In this document: positions 4,396 to 5,654 of the stretch, piece by piece
How the letters are laid out: each line of letters opens with the position of its first letter
Position numbering within the stretch: the first letter of the stretch is position 1
Source: an uncultured Selenomonadaceae bacterium
GTDB lineage: Bacteria; Bacillota; Negativicutes; Selenomonadales; Selenomonadaceae
NCBI GenBank assembly: GCA_905236145.1
Contig: CAJOOE010000153.1
Location: 1 to 5,654, forward strand
Reading direction: 5' to 3'
Length of the DNA: 5,654 nucleotides
Made by a program: the position numbers and the translations under genes
The notes under the pieces: generated by a model
What the model was told of the DNA's origin: nothing
Database searches by the model: none
What the model saw: only the letters and a program-made list of their open reading frames with translations

Positions 4396-5654
4396 ATGGT
4401 TAAAAGAATTTACGTCGAAAAGCGAAAAGGTTTTGATGTTCCGGCGAAACAAATGCTTGAAGATTTTCAAGAAACTTTGAATTTGCGGGGACTTGAAAAT
4501 TTGCGTCTTTTCGTGCGTTACGATATCGAAAATTTGAGCGACGAAGATTTTTTGAAAGTGCGGGATTTGGTTTTTCGCGAGCCGAATGTTGACGATATTT
4601 TTGAAGAATTGCCGGAAGAAGTTGACCGGAAAAAAACTTTTGCCGTCGAATTTTTGCCCGGACAATTCGATCAACGTGCAGATTCAGCCGCCGAATGTGT
4701 TCAGCTTGTCACGGGCGGCGAACGTCCTTTGATTCATTCCGCAGAAGTTATTTCCCTTGCCGGCGAAATTTCCGACGAAGATTTTGCAAAAATCAAGTCC
4801 TATTCGATAAACGCCGTCGAGTCACGGGAGGCGGGATTTGATCTGCCGGAAACTTTGAAAACGAAGATTGACGAGCCGGCGGACGTTGACACGCTTTACG
4901 AATTTAATACTTTGAACGACGACGAACTGAAAATTTTTTTGACGGAAAACGGTTTTGCCATGAATTTCGACGACTTGAAATTCTGTCAAACATATTTCCG
5001 CGACGAAGAAAACCGACCGCCGACAATTACGGAACTCCGGGTCATCGACACCTATTGGTCGGATCATTGTCGGCATACGACTTTCACGACGATTTTGGAC
5101 GAAGTGACTTTTGCGGAAGGAAAATATTCCGAAGAAATAAAACGGGCTTGGCAAAATTATCTTGACGAGCGTACCCGGCTTTACGGCGAAAATCAAAAGC
5201 CCGTAACCTTAATGGATATGGGAACGATTGCCGCAAAAATTTTGAAACGCGACGGAATTTTGACCGGGCTTGACGAGTCTGAAGAAATCAACGCCTGCAG
5301 TATAAATGTTTGTGCAAATGTTGACGGACGGGCTGAAGATTGGCTTGTCATGTTCAAAAACGAAACACACAACCACCCGACCGAAATTGAGCCTTTCGGC
5401 GGTGCGGCTACTTGCTTGGGCGGTGCGATAAGAGATCCTTTGAGCGGCAGGGCTTACGTTTACCAGGCCATGAGGGTAACAGGTGCGGCGGATCCGCGAA
5501 AAAGTTTTGAAGAAACTCTGCCCGGAAAACTTCCGCAGAAAAAAATTACACGCGGTGCGGCACAGGGTTACAGTTCATACGGAAATCAGATCGGACTTGC
5601 GACCGGTCAGGTTCGCGAAATTTACAACGAGGGTTACCTGGCAAAGAGAATGGA
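4396..5654 (+). CDS. purL: Phosphoribosylformylglycinamidine (FGAM) synthase, large single-chain type, N-terminal part cut by the right edge
   Basis: PurL makes FGAM from FGAR, glutamine and ATP, the fourth step of purine synthesis, in the cytoplasm. The visible 419 residues begin MVKRIYVEKR with a PurS-like region (to about 75). A linker domain (about 150-210) with NTLNDDELKIFL follows. The catalytic core then opens with VIDTYWSDHCRHTTF (216-230). The signature FKNETHNHPTEIEPFGG (320-336) and GGAIRDPLSGRAY (342-354) follow, with RGAAQGYSSYGNQIG near the edge. The roughly 215 residues before the SDHCRHT motif show the large form, in which PurS, PurL and the glutaminase PurQ are one chain of over 1,200 residues. 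This is not the small PurL used with separate PurS and PurQ. Start: ATG at 4396 with GGAG (4384-4387) 8 bases upstream. It is divergent from the GltD-like gene across 208 bases. About two thirds of the gene lies outside the window. Confidence 0.97.
   Translation, partial: MVKRIYVEKRKGFDVPAKQMLEDFQETLNLRGLENLRLFVRYDIENLSDEDFLKVRDLVFREPNVDDIFEELPEEVDRKKTFAVEFLPGQFDQRADSAAECVQLVTGGERPLIHSAEVISLAGEISDEDFAKIKSYSINAVESREAGFDLPETLKTKIDEPADVDTLYEFNTLNDDELKIFLTENGFAMNFDDLKFCQTYFRDEENRPPTITELRVIDTYWSDHCRHTTFTTILDEVTFAEGKYSEEIKRAWQNYLDERTRLYGENQKPVTLMDMGTIAAKILKRDGILTGLDESEEINACSINVCANVDGRAEDWLVMFKNETHNHPTEIEPFGGAATCLGGAIRDPLSGRAYVYQAMRVTGAADPRKSFEETLPGKLPQKKITRGAAQGYSSYGNQIGLATGQVREIYNEGYLAKRM

Noticed and set aside
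4333..5196. Minus-strand open frames opposite purL
   Set aside because: The plus strand encodes purL continuously from 4396 with a ribosome binding site and conserved motifs. The minus frames show no domain.
1..5654. CRISPR array, insertion sequence, phage or defence genes
   Set aside because: No spaced direct repeats, transposase motifs, terminal inverted repeats or phage proteins were seen on either strand.

Overview
The window looks like chromosomal DNA from an anaerobic Firmicutes-type bacterium. The short L28 protein with two CxxC pairs, the large single-chain PurL and the stand-alone GltD-like oxidoreductase fit Clostridia or Negativicutes. I lean towards Negativicutes because the L28 sequence resembles what I remember from that class. 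This is inference from protein resemblance, not a database result. Spacers and codon choice are AT-leaning, with many A-tract/T-tract runs.

Left part (1-1058, minus strand): the first 230 codons of ffh (SRP54, the GTPase of the signal recognition particle) run off the left edge. Upstream of ffh lie tRNA-Cys(GCA) and tRNA-Asp(GTC), both with encoded CCA. A near-consensus promoter (TTGACT, 17 bp, TATAAT) drives the tRNA pair and may also supply ffh. A GC-rich hairpin sits between tRNA-Cys and ffh.

Centre-left (1059-2120): a short-chain dehydrogenase/reductase of unknown substrate (minus strand, probable TTG start) is divergent from rpmB (ribosomal protein L28, plus strand). rpmB has a clear extended -10 promoter and an intrinsic terminator.

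Centre-right (2113-4187, minus strand): a two-gene operon encodes a GltD-like FAD/Fe-S/NAD(P)H oxidoreductase, then a secreted protein with a type-3 solute-binding fold. The latter resembles the periplasmic cyclohexadienyl dehydratase PheC more than an ordinary transport protein. No ABC permease or ATPase gene is present, and no gltB is adjacent. This pair is the most interesting part of the window. It converges on rpmB across the terminator region.

Right part (4188-5654): a 208-bp divergent intergenic region holds an inverted repeat and a leader hairpin. It is followed by the first 419 codons of purL (FGAM synthase, purine biosynthesis), which runs off the right edge.

Most genes are core housekeeping functions: protein targeting, translation and purine synthesis. 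I see no mobile element, CRISPR array, phage gene or defence system. I found no clear evidence of a wholly new system; the best candidates are the PheC-like/GltD-like gene pair and the purL leader structures.
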